Source: Rappaport israeli
GTDB taxonomy: Bacteria; Pseudomonadota; Gammaproteobacteria; Cardiobacteriales; Cardiobacteriaceae
Assembly (NCBI RefSeq): GCF_001888055.1
Contig: NZ_LXHZ01000022.1
Span: forward strand, 186,001 to 250,000
DNA: 64,000 nucleotides
Direction of reading: 5' to 3'
Both the position numbers and the translations under genes were made by a program. The notes beneath the pieces were generated by a model that had not been told where the DNA came from, did no database searches, and saw nothing but the letters and a program-made list of their open reading frames with translations. Each line of letters opens with the position of its first letter. Position 1 is the first letter of the stretch. Below, one piece after another: positions 8,590 through 17,512 of this stretch.

Positions 8590-8654
8590 ACTATACCAAT
8601 TCACATAAATGACCAAGATAACATATTGGTCATTTATTTATAACCAATTATTAT
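8590..8654. promoter_or_regulatory. Divergent promoters sharing one perfect inverted repeat
   Basis: AAATGACCAA-9-TTGGTCATTT (8607-8616, 8626-8635) is a perfect 10-base inverted repeat. The right arm supplies TTGGTC as a -35 for the plus strand with TATTAT 17 bases on (8649-8654). The left arm supplies the same hexamer for the minus strand with extended TGGTATAGT (TATAGT at 8595-8590, spacing 15). One protein bound to the repeat could control both genes. Confidence 0.5.
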
Positions 8655-8790
8655 AAAAAAATATTTTTATTATTTTGACCCTAAGTTCATTGATTTAAGT
8701 CCATCTAATCTAATTGAGGAGATAAGAAAATAAACAGATAATTTGCTATGATTGGCAAAATTTTGCTCAATATTTCTCACGGAGTGCTCT

Positions 8791-11274
8791 ATGCGCCAAT
8801 TTTTAGCGTTTGTTTTATTATGGTTTATGCTGTTGCTTAGCCCAACACTGACTGCACAAACTCAATCACAAGCCATAGATAACAGCCAAGCTTTTGCCAC
8901 TTTAGCTGATATTATCGACAACCCAGAACAACGCAAAGAACTTGTCCACATCTTACGCGAGCTAAGTCAATCCTCTAACGAACCAAATGCAGAAGATGAA
9001 AATAACGAGCAAACTACACCCTCCAGCACTATAGTGCCAGATGGTGAAGATGCCTTTAAAAGTGTTACCGAAGGAACCAAAGCAGCCGTCGCCTCCGCAG
9101 TCTCTTTACCTAGCAAACTAGCATTTCATACCAGCGAGATTGCCGCTCAGGTTGGCGAAAGTTTAACCAATGCTTGGCAATCTCTTATCGATATTACCCA
9201 AGGCAAAGACCTTCGTTTAAAATATCTCAACAAAGATATTTTTAAAACGGTTCTTATTAATTTAGCCATTATCATCGCTACAACCATCGTTTTATTTCAA
9301 ACATTGTGCCGCCTATCCCGACCCCTTAAAAAGCGCCTAAGCTTTTGGGTGCAAAGTAGCGATAGTTATAAACCCATCATCCGAAATATTTTAGCTGTTG
9401 TTTTAACTGCACTGATGGATGCTTTATTGCTTGGCTTAACCTATTTAATTGCCAACTCGGTTGCCATTTACGTTATTGGGGAGTTTGGAGCGCCCTCAGT
9501 ACAAATGGCTCTAGTTATCAACGCCTTCTTAATGATTGAAGCAATAAAAATCGCCACTCGGCTCGCTTTTTACCCCTACTATACTGGACTGCGCCTACTA
9601 CCTAGCAAAAATGAAACAGCGCACTATTGGTATCGTTGGCTCGCCAACATGATAAACATCATTGGCTATGGCTATCTTGTCTGCGTTCCTCTTGTTAACC
9701 TTAATCTTTCTAAAGCATTAGGAAAAGCCTTATTGAGCATTATTGCTATTAGCGCTTTTATTTATGGCGCAACATTTGTTTGGCGCAACCGTCATCGCGT
9801 TTCACAAGCACTCATTAAAGTCAGCAGTAATGAGCACAAACAAACCTTAATTATTACCACCTTCCTTCGTATGCTTAGCCATATTTGGCATTGGTTAGCC
9901 ATTGGCTATTTTATGGTCTTATTGATTGTCACACTTTTACAGCCCGAACGTGCGCTCCCATTTATTATGCATGCAACCATTGTAACCATTGCCTCTATTG
10001 GCGGTGGATTACTTCTCTCAACCTTACTAACGCAATTAATTGGACACCGCATTGAACTGTCCAGCGAGTTCAACCGCAAACTCCCAGGCATTGAAGCACG
10101 TCTAAATGCTTATATCCCTGTATTTTTACGCATCATCCGCCTAGTGCTTACTATTTTTGTAGTGCTTATAGCACTATCAGCATGGGGCATTTTTGACTTA
10201 AGCGCTTGGCTGCAATCTGATGCAGGGTCAATTTTTATCAGTCGCTGGGCAAGCGTCTTTATCATTATAATCATGGCATTTTTACTTTGGTTGATTGTCT
10301 CAGGCATTATCGAACATCGCCTAAGCGAAAACACCGGTTCAGGACGACCAACCGCTCGCGCACAAACCCTCTTATCATTATTTAAAAATGCATTAGCCAT
10401 CAGCATCATCGCAGTTACTACTATGATAGTCCTCTCAGAAATTGGTATTAATATTGGGCCTTTAATTGCTGGTGCGGGGGTATTAGGTTTAGCAATTGGT
10501 TTTGGCGCTCAAACTCTTGTGCATGATGTTATTACTGGAATTTTCATCCAAATTGAAAACGCCATGAACACCGATGATATTGTCGATATCAATGGCACCA
10601 TGGGAACCGTTGAAAATATCTCTATTCGCTCTGTTGGGCTACGCGATACCTCTGGAACCTACCATCTTATCCCCTTCTCAAGCGTAAGTATGATCTCTAA
10701 CTACAACCGCGGCTACGCCTATCACCTAGAAGAATACGGCATCGCCTACCGTGAAGATATTGATGAAGCTATTGAAGTGCTCAAACAAGCCTTTGAAGAA
10801 CTCAGCCAAAATGATAAAAAACGCGTCATACTAGAGCCAATGACCATTGCAGGAGTTACCAAGTTAGACAACAGCTCAGTAAATATCCGCATCAGCATCA
10901 AAACCGTTGCAGGAGAACAATGGCGCATAGGACGAGCCTTTAACCGTCTTGTGAAAATTCATTTTGACCGCGCAGGCATTGAAATGCCCTTCCCACACCT
11001 CACCATGTATTTTGGACAAGGCAAACAAGGCGAAGCAGCACCAGCCAACCTACGCCTTATGCGCCAAAGTTTTGATATAGACGGCAGTCCAAAACCTATC
11101 ACGCAAAAAAACCTCTTTCATAAACAACCCTCTTTATCGCAACAACGCCCTAAGCCCCTTTTAGAATCAGATAAAGACAATCCAGAGACAACACAATCTC
11201 CAGACAAGAAAGAAAACAATATTGGTAATGTTTCAGAAATTCGTGTTGCTCCCAAACCACCTAAATCAGATTAA
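8791..11274 (+). CDS. Large MscS-type mechanosensitive channel (YbiO-like)
   Basis: 827 residues from the ATG at 8791, which has GGAG upstream; a TTG at 8752 is rejected for lack of a ribosome site. A signal peptide ending at LTAQ is followed by a Gln/Glu-rich periplasmic domain to about residue 145, some ten membrane helices, and the MscS core at about 560-690: pore helix AGAGVLGLAIGFGAQTLVHD and then NTDDIVDINGTMGTVE, SIRSVGLRDTSG, IPFSSV. This spelling and the length fit the YbiO/MscM branch better than short MscS. The last 90 residues are a hydrophilic, probably disordered tail. It should act as a tension-gated osmotic safety valve. It is transcribed divergently from DUF883. Confidence 0.85.
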   Translation: MRQFLAFVLLWFMLLLSPTLTAQTQSQAIDNSQAFATLADIIDNPEQRKELVHILRELSQSSNEPNAEDENNEQTTPSSTIVPDGEDAFKSVTEGTKAAVASAVSLPSKLAFHTSEIAAQVGESLTNAWQSLIDITQGKDLRLKYLNKDIFKTVLINLAIIIATTIVLFQTLCRLSRPLKKRLSFWVQSSDSYKPIIRNILAVVLTALMDALLLGLTYLIANSVAIYVIGEFGAPSVQMALVINAFLMIEAIKIATRLAFYPYYTGLRLLPSKNETAHYWYRWLANMINIIGYGYLVCVPLVNLNLSKALGKALLSIIAISAFIYGATFVWRNRHRVSQALIKVSSNEHKQTLIITTFLRMLSHIWHWLAIGYFMVLLIVTLLQPERALPFIMHATIVTIASIGGGLLLSTLLTQLIGHRIELSSEFNRKLPGIEARLNAYIPVFLRIIRLVLTIFVVLIALSAWGIFDLSAWLQSDAGSIFISRWASVFIIIIMAFLLWLIVSGIIEHRLSENTGSGRPTARAQTLLSLFKNALAISIIAVTTMIVLSEIGINIGPLIAGAGVLGLAIGFGAQTLVHDVITGIFIQIENAMNTDDIVDINGTMGTVENISIRSVGLRDTSGTYHLIPFSSVSMISNYNRGYAYHLEEYGIAYREDIDEAIEVLKQAFEELSQNDKKRVILEPMTIAGVTKLDNSSVNIRISIKTVAGEQWRIGRAFNRLVKIHFDRAGIEMPFPHLTMYFGQGKQGEAAPANLRLMRQSFDIDGSPKPITQKNLFHKQPSLSQQRPKPLLESDKDNPETTQSPDKKENNIGNVSEIRVAPKPPKSD

Positions 11275-11420
11275 CCTGCAAAACGAGCAAACCAGTAATT
11301 TAAATTAACTACAAAAACCAATTATTTAGAGAAAAAGCGCAAAAATTTAAAACATAATTTGCAATTTATTCTTGCCTTTTAAGTCTAAACATCCTAAAAT
11401 GCGCGCTTGCTTAAGCAGTT

Positions 11421-11497
<77 letters not shown>

Positions 11498-11513
11498 TTT
11501 TAGGCTTTATCTT

Positions 11514-11590
11514 GTGCCCGTAGCTCAACTGGATAGAGCAACGGCCTTCTAAGCCGTAGGTTACAGGTTCGAGTCCTGTCGGGTGCGCCA
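11514..11590 (+). tRNA. tRNA-Arg (TCT)
   Basis: 77-base cloverleaf starting GTGCCCG and pairing with CGGGTGC through two G-U pairs. Anticodon TCT at 11548-11550 in loop CTTCTAA, TTCGAGT loop, encoded CCA. It begins 16 bases after tRNA-Pro, so the two are probably cotranscribed. Confidence 0.96.
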
Positions 11591-11630
11591 ATAACTTGCA
11601 TGGCATAAACCCTATCGGTATTAAAACTAT

Positions 11631-11708
11631 GGTGGGTGTAGCTCAGTTGGTCAGAGCGCTGGATTGTGATTCCGGAGGTCGTGGGTTCGAACCCCATCAT
11701 CCACCCCA
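11631..11708 (+). tRNA. tRNA-His (GTG)
   Basis: 78 bases counting the extra G at position -1 that faces discriminator C, the hallmark of tRNA-His. Anticodon GTG at 11666-11668 in loop TTGTGAT, stem CTGGA/TCCGG, TTCGAAC loop, encoded CCA. It is last of the Pro-Arg-His cluster. Confidence 0.97.
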
Positions 11709-11980
11709 TTTAAATATCCTCTTTATCTTATTTTTCGAAATATTCTTAATTTCTAATCACTTATCGCCAATTAATTCATAGTTAATAATTATCTCCTCTA
11801 CTGCTTTCTCCTTAAATATAACTCTCATCGCATACCACTCTTTAAATGGGAAGGTTTTAAGTCTTTTAATTAACATTTTGACTTATCTGTAATTTTTTAA
11901 TTCTATTCTCTATTTATCTAGTTTACAAACCCAATAATCAAACATGCCAGCTTACTATCTCCAATTATCTGCGGACATAA
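11709..11980. other. AT-rich intergenic stretch, nothing recognised
   Basis: Between tRNA-His and the peroxiredoxin terminator I see no convincing open frame, RNA fold or repeat. A weak T-rich region just after the tRNA may end its transcript. Confidence 0.6.
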
Positions 11981-12005
11981 AAAAGACCCAACAAGTTGGG
12001 TCTTT
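11976..12005 (-). terminator. Terminator of the peroxiredoxin gene
   Basis: A perfect 11-bp stem, AAAGACCCAAC / GTTGGGTCTTT (11982-11992, 11995-12005), is followed on the minus strand by a T run. Confidence 0.9.
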
Positions 12006-12026
12006 AAAAAACTTAAAAACCTAAAA

Positions 12027-12563
12027 TCACTTGGTTTTTAAGTACTCTAGCATTGTATCAACATCACTGCATTCAAAAGGATCAGATTCACAATTATCTT
12101 GTTTGCCTTGCTCACTAAATACTTGCTTGATTTCTCCATTATCAACGAATATAGCATACCGCCAGCTTCTCTCACCAAAGCCTAAATTTTCTTTTTTAAC
12201 CAACATACCCATTTCACGAGAAAAATCACCGTTTCCATCTGGAAGCATTTTTACTTTCTCAATATTTTGATGTTGCGCCCATTGATACATAGTAAAAGCA
12301 TCATTTACACTTAAGCAATAAACCTCATCAACCCCTTGAGCCTTTAATTCATCATATTTTGCCTCAAAGCCTGGCAAATGTGTGCTTGAACAAGTTGGAG
12401 TGAAGGCTCCAGGAAGTGCAAAAAGTACAATTTTTTTGCCTGAAAAAATCTCACTACTTTTGACGTCCTGCCAACGGAATGGATTTTCTCCGCCAACTGA
12501 TTCATCACGTACACGGGTTTTAAAAGTAACTTCTGGAACTTTTTTACCGATTAAATCATTCAT
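12027..12563 (-). CDS. Prx5-type peroxiredoxin
   Basis: 178 residues, thioredoxin fold. The peroxidatic site PGAFTPTCS places Cys at 58 with the conserved Pro, Thr and, later, Arg (ERSWRYAIFVDNG) needed for peroxide reduction. The sequence is of the Prx5/hybrid-peroxiredoxin kind, without a fused glutaredoxin domain. Three further facts: Cys84, and a C-terminal pair at 158 and 165 (NCESDPFEC) that could act as resolving or metal-binding residues. It should reduce H2O2 and alkyl peroxides in the cytoplasm with glutathione/glutaredoxin or thioredoxin; a glutathione reductase gene is present at 49.4 kb. It is a single gene, divergent from zwf. Confidence 0.88.
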   Translation of the reverse strand: MNDLIGKKVPEVTFKTRVRDESVGGENPFRWQDVKSSEIFSGKKIVLFALPGAFTPTCSSTHLPGFEAKYDELKAQGVDEVYCLSVNDAFTMYQWAQHQNIEKVKMLPDGNGDFSREMGMLVKKENLGFGERSWRYAIFVDNGEIKQVFSEQGKQDNCESDPFECSDVDTMLEYLKTK

Positions 12564-12802
12564 TTTCTAACTCCTGTTTGATAGATTGAACCAAAAAGCT
12601 AGCATTATAAGCAAAACCGATTATCTATTCAATCCAAATCTATATCCACCATTGTTCATATTTAAGGGAAGGGGAGTTTTTGAAAACTGAGAAAGAAATT
12701 TTATAAAAAATTTTTAACTTTTCTCATCTTTAGTACGATATAGCAAGAAAAAATATTTATTTGCAGCTATAATCTGTGGCTTTCATTAATAGAGTCGTTT
12801 TT

Positions 12803-14278
12803 ATGCGTGAGAATTTAGAACCACAACCTTTTGATTTACTCATTTTTGGTGGCACAGGCGATTTAGCCACGCGCAAACTTCTTCCCTCGCTTTTCAAGGC
12901 GCACGAGGCGCAAACACTACATCCTGATGGCAAAATTTGGGGAATCTCACGTCAGTCACTTTCACAAGATGATTATCGCAACCTAGCCAATCAACAAGCG
13001 CGCCAATTTATTACTGATATTGAAAAAGTCGATGAAGAAGTTTGGCAGGATTTTTGCAAACGCTTGGATTACATCCAATTAGATGCTAAAAATGCAGAAG
13101 ATTTCAAAAAACTTGCTGAAAAAATCCCTCCCCAATGCCCACGGGTAACGATTAGTTATTTAGCAACTTCGCCTAATTTATTCGAAGACATTTGCCGTGG
13201 TTTAGATGCTGTTGGGTTAAATCATGCTTGCGCTCGTGTCGTCTTAGAAAAACCTTTAGGTACAGATTTAAAATCAAATATTGCCATTAATGAATCCGTT
13301 GCTAATTATTTTGATGAGTCGCAAATTTTTCGCATTGACCACTATCAAGGCAAAGAGTCTGTGCAAAATCTTTTAATGATGCGCTTTGCTAATATTTGGT
13401 TTGAACCACTTTGGCGACGCGAATGGATTTCTCATGTGCAAATTACCATTGCTGAATCGGTTGGTATTGAAGGCAGAGGGGCTTTTTACGACCATATCGG
13501 CGCGCTAAGAGATATGGTGCAAAATCATATCATTCAACTTATTTGTTCCATTGCGATGGAAGCCCCTTCTAGTATGGATGCCGATGCCATCCGTGATGAA
13601 AAACTTAAAGTCATTAATTCTTTAAAACCTTTCTCCGAAGCTGATGTCTCACTTTATACCGTGCGTGGTCAATACAAAAGTGGTGTTATTGATGGCAAGA
13701 AGGTCAAAGGATTTCATGAAGAAGATAATATTGCACCCAATAGCCAAACTGAGACTTTCGTTGCAATTAAAACCGAAATTGAAAACTGGCGCTGGGCAGG
13801 CGTGCCTTTTTTCCTTCGTACTGGGAAAAGAATGCAAGAACGACTCGCTGAAATTGTTATCCAATTTAGAGATGTTCCCCATCAACTCTTTCCACGGGTG
13901 GCAGGAAATTATGCACCCAATCAACTAGTTATACGCTTACAACCTGAAGACAGCATGACCTTACATCTATTTGCCAAACGCCTAGGCAATAATATGGTCG
14001 CGCGACCTGCTTCACTAAATCTAGATTTCTTTAAAGCTTTTGAGGGACGGCGTACCAGCGCTTATGAACGCCTATTATTAGATGCTATTGATGGCGACCA
14101 AACACTTTTTGTAAGACGGGATGAACAAGAAGCCGCTTGGCGTTGGGTCGCACCTATCATGAAAGTTTGGGATGAAAGTGAAGAACCCCCAAAACAATAC
14201 ACTGCTGGCACATGGGGACCTGCTAGTGCTAGTGCATTACTTGCCAGAGATGGTGTCGTTTGGCACGAGGAGCAATAA
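12803..14278 (+). CDS. zwf: Glucose-6-phosphate 1-dehydrogenase
   Basis: 491 residues from the ATG at 12803, exactly the length of E. coli Zwf; the longer reading from 12776 adds nine residues without a ribosome site. The Rossmann fingerprint FGGTGDLATRKLLPSL is at the N terminus and the catalytic motif RIDHYQGKESVQN near residue 180 contains the active His. It oxidises glucose-6-phosphate to 6-phosphogluconolactone, producing NADPH. It heads a tight zwf-pgl-glk-yaiI operon, so the lactone product is passed to the next enzyme and the substrate is made by the third. Its divergent peroxiredoxin neighbour fits a shared NADPH/oxidative-stress setting. Confidence 0.97.
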   Translation: MRENLEPQPFDLLIFGGTGDLATRKLLPSLFKAHEAQTLHPDGKIWGISRQSLSQDDYRNLANQQARQFITDIEKVDEEVWQDFCKRLDYIQLDAKNAEDFKKLAEKIPPQCPRVTISYLATSPNLFEDICRGLDAVGLNHACARVVLEKPLGTDLKSNIAINESVANYFDESQIFRIDHYQGKESVQNLLMMRFANIWFEPLWRREWISHVQITIAESVGIEGRGAFYDHIGALRDMVQNHIIQLICSIAMEAPSSMDADAIRDEKLKVINSLKPFSEADVSLYTVRGQYKSGVIDGKKVKGFHEEDNIAPNSQTETFVAIKTEIENWRWAGVPFFLRTGKRMQERLAEIVIQFRDVPHQLFPRVAGNYAPNQLVIRLQPEDSMTLHLFAKRLGNNMVARPASLNLDFFKAFEGRRTSAYERLLLDAIDGDQTLFVRRDEQEAAWRWVAPIMKVWDESEEPPKQYTAGTWGPASASALLARDGVVWHEEQ

Positions 14279-14279
14279 T

Positions 14280-14956
14280 ATGGAACTTATACAATTTAAT
14301 AGTCATAAAGAGCGCGCGCAAGCGCTTGCAGAACAAGTAAAAGAAGACATCCAAAAACTACTGCGGCAAAAAGATATGGTTACGCTAGCCGTCTCTGGAG
14401 CAGTACGCCAAAAGATTTCTTTATTGCTTTGTCCAAGCAATCACTCGATTGGTCGCGTATTATCATCATGCTGGTTGATGAGCGCGTTGTTCCTAGCCAT
14501 GATGAAGATAGTAACTCCAAACTCGTACACGATTATCTCTTACAAAATGATGCCGAAGGGGCGGTCTTTTGGTCTTATTTAGATGAAGATAATATTGATG
14601 ATGAAGATGCGCTACAGCAATATGCCAATCGTCGCTTTGCCCAGCCAGACCTAGTCGTTCTTGGTATGGGTGAAGATGGGCATACCGCCTCCATCTTCCC
14701 TGAATCCCCACAATTTGACACGATACTCAGCGCGCCAAAAGGCATCATGCTGGTTGACCCAAAAACAGCCAACCATATGCGCCTAAGCCTAACTCTAAGC
14801 GCTATTTTAAATGCACAAACCATCTATGTTGAAATTGCTGGGCAATATAAAAACGAAGTATTGCACCAAGCCAAAGAAGGCAAGAATCCGCAATATCCTA
14901 TCAGCTATGTACTAGACCAAAGCCAAACCCCTGTTTATGTCTACACAGCCTCTTAA
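14280..14956 (+). CDS. pgl: 6-phosphogluconolactonase, one-base frame break
   Basis: ATG at 14280 with GAGGAG just upstream, one base after the zwf stop. Frame one runs MELIQF...TLAVSG; the protein then continues in another frame with LSKQSLDWS, MLVDERVVP, VLGMGEDGHTASIFP and the end at 14956. One G missing at 14400/14401 explains it, since GGAGGC instead of GGAGC restores VSGGSTPKDFF. The restored 225-residue enzyme has the family motifs SGGSTP, DER and GMGEDGHTAS. It hydrolyses 6-phosphogluconolactone made by Zwf. Position in zwf-pgl-glk is classic. I treat the break as a consensus error. Confidence 0.9.
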
Positions 14957-15899
14957 ACTCGTAGCAGATATTGGCGGGACTAATGCACGCTTTGCTCTAT
15001 ATGACGCCAAAAGTGGCGAACTCAACGCACCGCAAACATTAGCCACCGCCAATTATCCTAGTCTTGAACAGGCCATCTGCGCCTATCTTTCACAGACTCA
15101 AACACAGATTGATGAAGCAGCCATTGCCATCGCCACGCCCGTTTTAGGCGATAAAATCAAAATGACCAATCATCACTGGCAATTTTCTATCAGCGCCTTA
15201 AAGAAAACCTTAAATCTTAAGCATTTACAAGTTATCAATGACTTTGTAGCGCAAGCGCTTGCTATTTTAGACCTAAAAGACCATGAAATTCTCCCACTAG
15301 TCAATATAACGGCGCAAGCAGATGCTCATGCGCCAAAAGCGGTTATTGGACCGGGTACAGGTTTAGGCGTATCTGCGCTTATTTCACATCATGGAGATTG
15401 GCAAGCCCTTGCCAGTGAAGGCGGACATACCAGCTTTGCCCCGCGCAACGAACTTGAATATCAAATACTGCGCTATGCACAAACCCTCCACGGAGACCAT
15501 ATTTCCGCGGAACGGTTCATCAGTGGCGCAGGGCTTACCCTTATTGATAGCGCCCTCGCTCATCTTGAGCAAAAAACCCGCAAGCGCACCCCTGAAGAAA
15601 TCACGCGCAACCTCCCCAACGATTCAACGGCTAGACAAACCGTCGACCTCTTTTGCCAAATTCTTGCCAGCGTCGCTTCCGACCTAGTGCTTACCTTAGG
15701 CGCGCGAGGAGGCGTTTATTTATGCGGCGGCATACTCCCCAAAATCCAAACCTACCTACAAACCCACAACCCTCTGCAATCACGGTTTAACGACAAAGGA
15801 CGTTTTAGCGACTATCTTGCCAACGTTCCTGTCTATCTTGTCACCGCTCAAGAGCCTGGATTACGCGGCGCAACGGTTGTACTAAAACAGCACTCATGA
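14937..15899 (+). CDS. glk: Glucokinase
   Basis: 320 residues, ROK-unrelated bacterial glucokinase type. N-terminal phosphate-binding motif ADIGGTNARFAL, sugar-site region NDFVAQALA with its catalytic Asp, GPGTGLGVS, and EGGHTSFAP. It phosphorylates glucose to glucose-6-phosphate using ATP, feeding Zwf two genes upstream. The ATG at 14937 lies inside the end of pgl (20-base overlap), indicating translational coupling, and its stop overlaps yaiI by four bases. Length and motifs match E. coli Glk. Confidence 0.95.
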   Translation: MSTQPLKLVADIGGTNARFALYDAKSGELNAPQTLATANYPSLEQAICAYLSQTQTQIDEAAIAIATPVLGDKIKMTNHHWQFSISALKKTLNLKHLQVINDFVAQALAILDLKDHEILPLVNITAQADAHAPKAVIGPGTGLGVSALISHHGDWQALASEGGHTSFAPRNELEYQILRYAQTLHGDHISAERFISGAGLTLIDSALAHLEQKTRKRTPEEITRNLPNDSTARQTVDLFCQILASVASDLVLTLGARGGVYLCGGILPKIQTYLQTHNPLQSRFNDKGRFSDYLANVPVYLVTAQEPGLRGATVVLKQHS

Positions 15900-16357
15900 C
15901 ACTTTGGATAGACGCCGACGCCTGCCCCGTCGTCGTAAAAGAACTCATCTGTCGCACCAGTATCCGCACCCAAATCCCTGCCATTTTTGTTGCCAACCAT
16001 GGCATTACCCTACCCAAATCTGCATTTATTCGCCTTATCCTAGTAGCCAACAGTTTTGATGCCGCCGACCGCCATATCCTTGCCCACATTCAAACCAACG
16101 ACCTACTCATTACCGCCGACCTTCTTTTAGCCGCCAGCGCCATCGAAATAGGCGCGCATGTTCTCACACCACACGGAAAACATCACCACAGCGATAACAT
16201 CCACAATCTCATCGCCACCCGCACCCTTATAGACAGCCTACGCGCCAGCAATCCCCACGATCCACCCGCCCACAGCAAACAAAAACCCTACACCAACAAA
16301 GACAAGCATCAATTTGCCAACCAACTCGACTCCCTACTACGCCAATTCAACCCCTAA
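15896..16357 (+). CDS. yaiI: YaiI/YqxD family protein (UPF0178, DUF188)
   Basis: 153 residues. It shows the family opening WIDADACPVVVKE, the central AADRHI and LLITADLLLA strands, and the C-terminal DKHQFANQLDSLLRQ. The fold is PIN/NYN-nuclease-like with conserved Asp residues (6, 8 and about 66), but a biochemical role is not settled. It overlaps the glk stop by four bases (ATGA), so it is the last gene of the zwf operon. It meets the minus-strand EIIC-like gene tail to tail with a four-base overlap. Confidence 0.88.
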   Translation: MTLWIDADACPVVVKELICRTSIRTQIPAIFVANHGITLPKSAFIRLILVANSFDAADRHILAHIQTNDLLITADLLLAASAIEIGAHVLTPHGKHHHSDNIHNLIATRTLIDSLRASNPHDPPAHSKQKPYTNKDKHQFANQLDSLLRQFNP

Positions 16358-17430
16358 TTGGGCAAGCGCATATCCCCCACCTTAATCCACCCCCAGCGTC
16401 GCAATACCATCGCCACTGCCACCGCAATCCCTGCTGGCAAAATAAACATCAACAATCCAATCGCCCCCCATAGCATTGGCACACTCAGCACCCCACCAGA
16501 GGCCTCCAACACCCCAAAAATTCCTACCAAACCAGCGGTTCCCATTCCTGCGCCACTTGGTGTACATAACAATCCAAATCCTACCGTCGCCAACGGCCCC
16601 ACCACCGCACTCGCCACCACTGCTGGTAATAAAATCAAAGGATTACGCACCACATTGGGAATTTGCAACATACTCGTTCCCAGCCCCTGCGCCACTAATC
16701 CCCCCCAACCATTTTCTTTAAAACTCGCACAAGCAAACCCCACCATATGCGCTGCACACCCCACCACCGCCGCCCCCCCAGCAAGTCCTTGCAAACCAAT
16801 AGCAATTGCAATCGCCGCGCTACTGGTTGGCAACGTCAACAACACCCCCATCACCACCGCAATCACCACCCCCATTAAAAATGGTTGCAACTGCGCCGCC
16901 TCATTAATCGCCGTACCCATCCAAGCCACCAACGCCACAAATGGCGGACACAACAACCAGCACGCCAACAACGCCCCCAAAGCCACCACAAGCGGCACCA
17001 ATAAAATATCTAAACGCGTTTTCCCACTCACCCACAACGCCAAACGATACGCCACAACACTGGCCAAATACGCCCCTATAGGATTGCCTGATGTTGGCAA
17101 AACATAGTTAAAAGACCGCCCATCTAACGACTGCGACAGAAAAAACTCTCCTGCCATCAGCGCCTCACTATGCGCCCCCATCATCCCAGCCAGCGTACAC
17201 CCCAACACCACCAACGTTGGCGCTTTTAAATAATACGCAATCCCAGCCCCAATCCCTGCCCCCATCAACATCCCAGCCAAACGCCCCACATCCACTAACA
17301 ACGACCAATCCAGCCACCGCCCGATTTGACTCAAAATCAGCCCCGCAATCAACGTAACAAACAAGCCATAAGCCATCCCCGTCAGTGAATCAATCGCATA
17401 TTTTTTTACAACCGCACGCACTTGCGCCAT
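16354..17430 (-). CDS. PTS EIIC-like membrane permease (PF13303 type)
   Basis: 358 residues, about ten hydrophobic helices, Gly/Ala-rich. The pattern (YGLFVTLIAGLIL, LPTSGNPIGAYLA, LPTSSAAIAIAIGLQGLAGG, FKENGWGGLVAQGLGTSMLQ) is that of the PTS_EIIC_2 family. The ATG at 17430 is chosen because GGAGGTGGAGG precedes it; the upstream TTG reading is rejected. No EIIA, EIIB, HPr or EI gene is near, so sugar phosphotransfer cannot be inferred and the substrate is unknown. It may work as a simple permease. Confidence 0.75.
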   Translation of the reverse strand: MAQVRAVVKKYAIDSLTGMAYGLFVTLIAGLILSQIGRWLDWSLLVDVGRLAGMLMGAGIGAGIAYYLKAPTLVVLGCTLAGMMGAHSEALMAGEFFLSQSLDGRSFNYVLPTSGNPIGAYLASVVAYRLALWVSGKTRLDILLVPLVVALGALLACWLLCPPFVALVAWMGTAINEAAQLQPFLMGVVIAVVMGVLLTLPTSSAAIAIAIGLQGLAGGAAVVGCAAHMVGFACASFKENGWGGLVAQGLGTSMLQIPNVVRNPLILLPAVVASAVVGPLATVGFGLLCTPSGAGMGTAGLVGIFGVLEASGGVLSVPMLWGAIGLLMFILPAGIAVAVAMVLRRWGWIKVGDMRLPN

Positions 17431-17454
17431 CCTCCACCTCCCACAATCCAATAA

Positions 17455-17488
17455 AAAAGAGTCCTCATAAGCTCAAACCTACGAGGAC
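17455..17488 (-). terminator. Terminator of the S9 peptidase gene
   Basis: On the minus strand a 9-bp stem, GTCCTCGTA / TATGAGGAC, is followed by a T-rich tract. It lies between the S9 peptidase and the EIIC-like gene, so the two are probably separate units. Confidence 0.75.
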
Positions 17489-17512
17489 AATCTCTAACCT
17501 AACAATCCGCTT

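Noticed and set aside
16358-17107. 249-residue plus-strand frame opposite the EIIC-like gene
   Set aside because: Pro/Thr/Ala-rich shadow produced by the strong strand skew; no ribosome site or family match.
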